From positions 1 to 16,034 of the forward strand of contig JAYEMH010000047.1 of the NCBI GenBank assembly GCA_034717985.1: DNA of 16,034 nt. Direction: 5' to 3'. Source of the DNA: JAYEMH01 sp034717985 [NCBI: Candidatus Ratteibacteria bacterium] (GTDB lineage Bacteria > CAZDME01 > JAYEMH01). Below, piece after piece: positions 13,910-16,034 of the stretch. The translations under genes and the position numbers were made by a program. The notes under the pieces are model-generated. The model saw nothing but the letters and a program-made list of their open reading frames with translations. It was not told where the DNA came from and searched no databases. Positions within the stretch are counted from its first letter, which is position 1, and each line of letters begins with the position of its first letter.

Positions 13910-14989
13910 TTATTTCGGGGTGCGTTTAAGGAGGAAAAGACCGAGGCCGCCAAAGAGAATGTTGGCCGACCAGGCGGATAGAAAGGGAGGGAATCCTCGC
14001 TGTTTTCCCATAGCCAGGGCTAAGGATATGCAGGCGTAATAAAAGAGGCAAAGTACCAAGGCAATTCCCGCCCCATGAAGAACGCTGGCCCGGCTGCTTC
14101 TTAAAGCAAAAGGAATACCCAGAAGGATTATAAAAAAGCTGAACAGGGGAGAGGCAAAACGATACTGCAGTTCGACCAATTCTTTGTGCGGATGGACTCC
14201 GCAGTGCTTTAAATATCTGATATGAGTTAGGAGAGCGGCAATATTCATTGTTTCTAACTTTGTCTGCTGGCGCCAGAAATCTTCCGGGATTTCTTTAAAA
14301 TGCATTTTCCGCTGTTCAAAAACCTCTTCTTTTTTAGACTGCTGACCTTCCTGATCAAAATAGCGAACAATTCCGTTTCTGAAAACCCAGCCGTCGGTCT
14401 GCCAGACGGCCTTTTCGGCATCCACCCTGATTTTAATCGTTCGGTCAGGATAATATTCCAACAGGAGTATGCCTTCCATGGTTTCCGCCGGGAAATCAAA
14501 GGTTTTAATGTAATAAAAGCGGCGCTCGGAGCCATAAAAGGTAAGGTCATGGAGAGTTTTAGACGGTGCCTGGCCGGACCAATTTTTTTCTTTGGCTATA
14601 TTCAGTTTATTGAAGCTGATGGGCACAATGGTTTCGTTAACTAAAAATGTCAACAGGGAAAACCCCAGAGCCAACTTAATAAACGGAAGGATGAGATGAT
14701 ATAGACTTACGCCGCAGGCTTTAAGCGCTACCGTTTCGTTAAAACGGGTCATATAACCGAGAACAAACAGGGTGCTGAGAAGAATGGCCACCGGGATTAT
14801 CTGAACAAAGATGGGCGGAATAAACAGAAGATAGTATTGCAGGATAATCTTAAGGGCTACCTTCAGGGTGAGAAAGTCATCCAGATGTTCAAAGAGATCG
14901 ATAATTATATAGATAAAGGTAAAGGCCAGTAAAAAAAAGAAAATCCAGCTAATAAACTTTTTAGTGATATAGCGATCAATGATTTTCAT
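13910..14989 (-). CDS. lptG: LptG-like lipopolysaccharide export permease
   Basis: The 359-residue inner-membrane protein belongs to the LptF/LptG (YjgP/YjgQ) family. Paired with LptF and the ATPase LptB, it extracts LPS from the inner membrane and feeds it to the periplasmic Lpt bridge. The N-terminus MKIIDRYITKKFI is the typical family opening. Membrane helices lie near 12-34, 60-82 and 95-122, followed by a periplasmic beta-rich domain at about 125-270, and three more helices at the C-terminus (about 275-355) ending FLLKRTPK. Length is normal. Its ATG overlaps the lptF stop by one base (taATG), so the two are translationally coupled. It points against the accessory genes to its left in the plus-strand view. 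Confidence 0.88.
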   Translation of the reverse strand: MKIIDRYITKKFISWIFFFLLAFTFIYIIIDLFEHLDDFLTLKVALKIILQYYLLFIPPIFVQIIPVAILLSTLFVLGYMTRFNETVALKACGVSLYHLILPFIKLALGFSLLTFLVNETIVPISFNKLNIAKEKNWSGQAPSKTLHDLTFYGSERRFYYIKTFDFPAETMEGILLLEYYPDRTIKIRVDAEKAVWQTDGWVFRNGIVRYFDQEGQQSKKEEVFEQRKMHFKEIPEDFWRQQTKLETMNIAALLTHIRYLKHCGVHPHKELVELQYRFASPLFSFFIILLGIPFALRSSRASVLHGAGIALVLCLFYYACISLALAMGKQRGFPPFLSAWSANILFGGLGLFLLKRTPK

Positions 14990-16034
14990 TATTTTATCTC
15001 AAGACGATATAAAAAAAAGACGCCTAAAGCTCCCATAAGGATGTTAGGCAGCCACATAGCTAAGTATGGCGGAAGCAGGCCTTTATTGCCCAGGGCTTTT
15101 CCTCCCACCAGAAATAAATAGTAGATGACAAATAAAATGAAGCTCAGGGCGATATTGGTGGATTTAGCGGCTTTTTTTGTCTGAATTCCCAGCGGAATGG
15201 AAAACAGAAAGAATACTACACAGGTGAAAGAGAGAGATATCTTTCGGTGGATTTCCGTCAAAACCGGGTAACGTTCCGTTAAATTACGGTTTTCCCTAAG
15301 GACAGCTCTCAGCTCTCCAATGCTCATTGCTTTTAACTTTTTCTGGAGGTTAAAATCAAATCCGGTCGGCAAATTAATAGTCTGTTCGGCAAAATTCGAC
15401 CGGTAATATTTCCGGTTGCCCCGGCGATCCAACTCGTGTATCGTTCCCTCCAGTAGTTTTATGGAAAGGGTTCCCTTATCTTCTGAAGAACAAATCATTC
15501 CTTCTTTAGCCGAAAAGATGATTTCTGAAGCAGACTGCTCCGGCGGTTTGAAAATAATAGTTAAATCTTTCAATCTGTCTTTTTCTATGCGCCCGATGTA
15601 AATCTTAAAATCGTCAAACTCGTCTATTATTACCGATTCGTCAAATTGAGGTAGAATCGGAAATCGCGTGCCAATTTCGCGGAGGATAATTTTTGTTTGA
15701 TGATAGGTATAAGGGACGAAATTGTTATTTATGGTGAAAGTGGAAGCGCTGAGAAACACCCCGACAAAAATAAAGGGGAGAATAACGGAGTGAAGCTTGA
15801 TGCCGCTTGTCCGGATGGCTAAAATTTCGTTATCGGCCGAAAGCCGCCCGAAGGCAATTAAACTTGAGGCAATGACGGACATGGGAATAGCATAACTGAA
15901 GCAATAAGGAAGTTGAAAAACGAACAATTCAAGGATTAAAAAAAGGTTTGCGCCCTTGACTATTACCTCGGCCAATTTCAAAAGATTCCCTATTAAGAGA
16001 ACAAAGGTGAAAACTAAGAGGGAAAGCCCAAAAC
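14989..16034 (-). CDS. lptF: LptF-like lipopolysaccharide export permease, 5' truncated by window
   Basis: At least 347 residues are visible and the frame stays open to the right window edge. It is the second half-transporter of the LptB2FG LPS exporter. Family features are LLKLAEVIVKG after the first helix, helices with AIPMSVIASSLIAFGRLSADNEI and ILAIRTSGI, and a periplasmic domain rich in beta strands in the middle. Three C-terminal helices follow, with SIPLGIQTKKAAKS between two of them. A TTG at 15979-15981 could be mistaken for the start, but the coding continues upstream with FGLSLLVFTFVLLIGN, which is the expected first membrane helix. The true start lies outside the window, probably 10-20 residues further on. 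The gene overlaps lptG by one base. Confidence 0.88.
   Translation of the reverse strand, partial: FGLSLLVFTFVLLIGNLLKLAEVIVKGANLFLILELFVFQLPYCFSYAIPMSVIASSLIAFGRLSADNEILAIRTSGIKLHSVILPFIFVGVFLSASTFTINNNFVPYTYHQTKIILREIGTRFPILPQFDESVIIDEFDDFKIYIGRIEKDRLKDLTIIFKPPEQSASEIIFSAKEGMICSSEDKGTLSIKLLEGTIHELDRRGNRKYYRSNFAEQTINLPTGFDFNLQKKLKAMSIGELRAVLRENRNLTERYPVLTEIHRKISLSFTCVVFFLFSIPLGIQTKKAAKSTNIALSFILFVIYYLFLVGGKALGNKGLLPPYLAMWLPNILMGALGVFFLYRLEIK

Noticed and set aside
15979-15981. TTG as the start of lptF
   Set aside because: The frame stays open to the window edge and the upstream residues form the expected first membrane helix, so the gene is cut by the window.

Overview
The window looks like a chromosomal piece of an uncultured, diderm, probably anaerobic bacterium. 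LptF/LptG-type genes imply an LPS outer membrane. The mix of a bifunctional phosphoglucose/phosphomannose isomerase, an archaeal-length S-adenosylhomocysteine hydrolase, charged secreted TPR proteins and many AT-rich dispersed repeats is reminiscent of candidate phyla such as Omnitrophota. That assignment is an inference from gene style, and no rRNA or marker gene here tests it.

Layout. (1) 1-2035: the C-terminal end of a TPR protein, then about 640 bp packed with two MITE-like elements, then a secreted Lys/Glu/Arg-rich coiled-coil protein with TPR-like units. (2) 2139-8426: a + strand housekeeping run: mannose-family PTS IID, HPr, PTS enzyme I, phosphoglucose/phosphomannose isomerase, a nucleotide-sugar pyrophosphorylase with a beta-helix tail, and MetK. 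The ptsH-ptsI pair is bracketed by an inverted 31-bp repeat. (3) 8427-9975: a third MITE-like element separates metK from ahcY. MetK makes SAM and AhcY removes its by-product SAH, so the two genes form part of the activated methyl cycle. (4) 9976-12910: an accessory island. It holds a small secreted protein with tandem DYDNDG calcium-binding-like units, followed by three compact genes separated by attC-like sites in the geometry of integron gene cassettes (stop codon, attC within about 10 bp, next start 10-25 bp later). No integrase is visible, so this looks like a CALIN (cluster of attC sites lacking an integrase). The cassette genes encode a three-TM protein, a HEPN-like protein with an RNTMAH (Rx4H) motif, and a two-TM protein resembling superinfection-exclusion (SieB-like) proteins. 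(5) 12999-13841: a VapB/VapC-like toxin-antitoxin pair with its own promoter-like sequence, followed by the decayed C-terminal part of a MazF/PemK-like toxin. (6) 13910-16034, minus strand: lptG and the 5'-truncated lptF, overlapping by one base.

The conserved part joins PEP-dependent phosphorelay (EI to HPr, with a conserved regulatory Ser47), hexose-phosphate interconversion, sugar-nucleotide synthesis and methyl-group metabolism. The most unusual part is the integrase-less cassette array with defence-flavoured products, sitting directly between ahcY and toxin-antitoxin remains.
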